Shown: in pieces, positions 63,792-64,000 of the stretch
How positions within the stretch are numbered: the first letter of the stretch is position 1
How the letters are laid out: each line of letters starts with the position of its first letter
Assembly: GCA_965230575.1 (NCBI GenBank)
Contig: OZ246013.1
Coordinates: 868,001 to 932,000, forward strand
Source of the DNA: CAJXUU01 sp965230575
GTDB lineage: Bacteria > Bacteroidota > Bacteroidia > Chitinophagales > Saprospiraceae
Direction of reading: 5' to 3'
Length of the DNA: 64,000 nt
Notes under the pieces: generated by a model
What the model was told of the DNA's origin: nothing
The model's input: the letters and a program-made list of their open reading frames with translations, nothing else
Databases searched by the model: none
Position numbers and translations under genes: made by a program

Positions 63792-64000
63792 GCGACAAGA
63801 GATAAAAATTACAAGAGATTTAATTCACGGCCGAGGGGCGCAAATAAACCCCAACAATCCTTTTGAAAACAGAGTCAAAAGTACAGCGGTGGATGAGGTG
63901 TGGATAGACCAAGAATTACCTACAACCAAAACAAGGATAGTGGATACATTTCCCAAAACCATTGTCAATAAGGTAGTAAGCCCCGATACTGGAATGGAGT
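63792..64000 (+). CDS. PA0069-family radical SAM protein, 3' end cut by window edge
   Basis: 69 codons seen from the ATG at 63792; the gene continues beyond the window. The first residues read MRQEIKITRDLIHGRGAQIN then PNNPFEN, the HGRGAxxNPxNxFE start typical of PA0069/Rv2578c-type radical SAM proteins related to spore photoproduct lyase. The CxxxCxxC iron-sulfur motif would lie past the edge, so this assignment rests on the N-terminus only. Confidence 0.8.

Overview
This is a 64 kb stretch of AT-rich chromosome from a member of the Bacteroidota. The evidence is several secreted proteins ending in type IX secretion (T9SS) sorting domains, a FecI/FecR/TonB-receptor locus, a LytS/LytTR two-component pair, a release-factor-3 gene, many short lipoproteins and a few -7 boxes of the form TAnnTTTG. 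The many GEVxSVEP-type sorting tails and dispersed REP-like intergenic repeats fit Saprospiria or Flavobacteriia, but the class cannot be fixed from sequence alone. I see no rRNA or tRNA gene, CRISPR array, prophage, IS element or integrase. Both edges cut genes: a histidine kinase on the left and a PA0069-type radical SAM protein on the right.

Layout. 1-11.8 kb: an OmpR-type two-component pair, a hypothetical gene, prfC (RF3), a YceI lipoprotein with an upstream MerR/B12-binding regulator, a TetR regulator translationally overlapped with a PaaE-like ferredoxin reductase, a GRDP-like membrane protein, a stand-alone 2-oxoglutarate dehydrogenase E2 and a stand-alone pxpC. 12-26 kb: prfA, a 47-aa membrane peptide and a YhhN lysoplasmalogenase; a VCBS-repeat T9SS protein; a large vWA/BatA-like membrane protein; two tandem lipoprotein cyclophilins; a polyphosphate-glucokinase-like kinase; an overlapping pabB/pabC pair; an MBOAT plus SGNH-like acylation pair. 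26-43.6 kb: a three-gene lipoprotein / DUF5723 barrel / CotH operon, a beta-CASP metallo-hydrolase, a LEA14-like lipoprotein, a 1840-aa bacterial alpha-2-macroglobulin, a second VCBS-repeat T9SS protein, a GH3-family protein and a signal-less BtuF-like binding protein.

43.8-51.2 kb is the most interesting part. Two ECF sigma factor systems point away from each other. The rightward one runs sigma (FecI type), FecR anti-sigma, a TonB-dependent receptor with an STN signalling domain, an ornithine-cyclodeaminase-family reductase and a proline-racemase-family enzyme, with gaps of 61, 20, 5 and 14 bp. The last enzyme carries the Cys/Thr catalytic pair of trans-3-hydroxy-L-proline dehydratases, and the reductase family includes delta-1-pyrroline-2-carboxylate reductases. 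The five genes therefore read as a self-regulated uptake-and-use module turning trans-3-hydroxyproline (a collagen residue) into proline. This is inference from motifs and gene order.

51.3-64 kb: RecQ helicase, an HD hydrolase, a polysaccharide flippase, a secreted 1315-aa M4 (thermolysin-type) metalloprotease with FN3 modules and a T9SS tail, then a TPR-LytS histidine kinase with a LytTR regulator. The protease could supply peptides to the hydroxyproline module, but it is a separate transcription unit.
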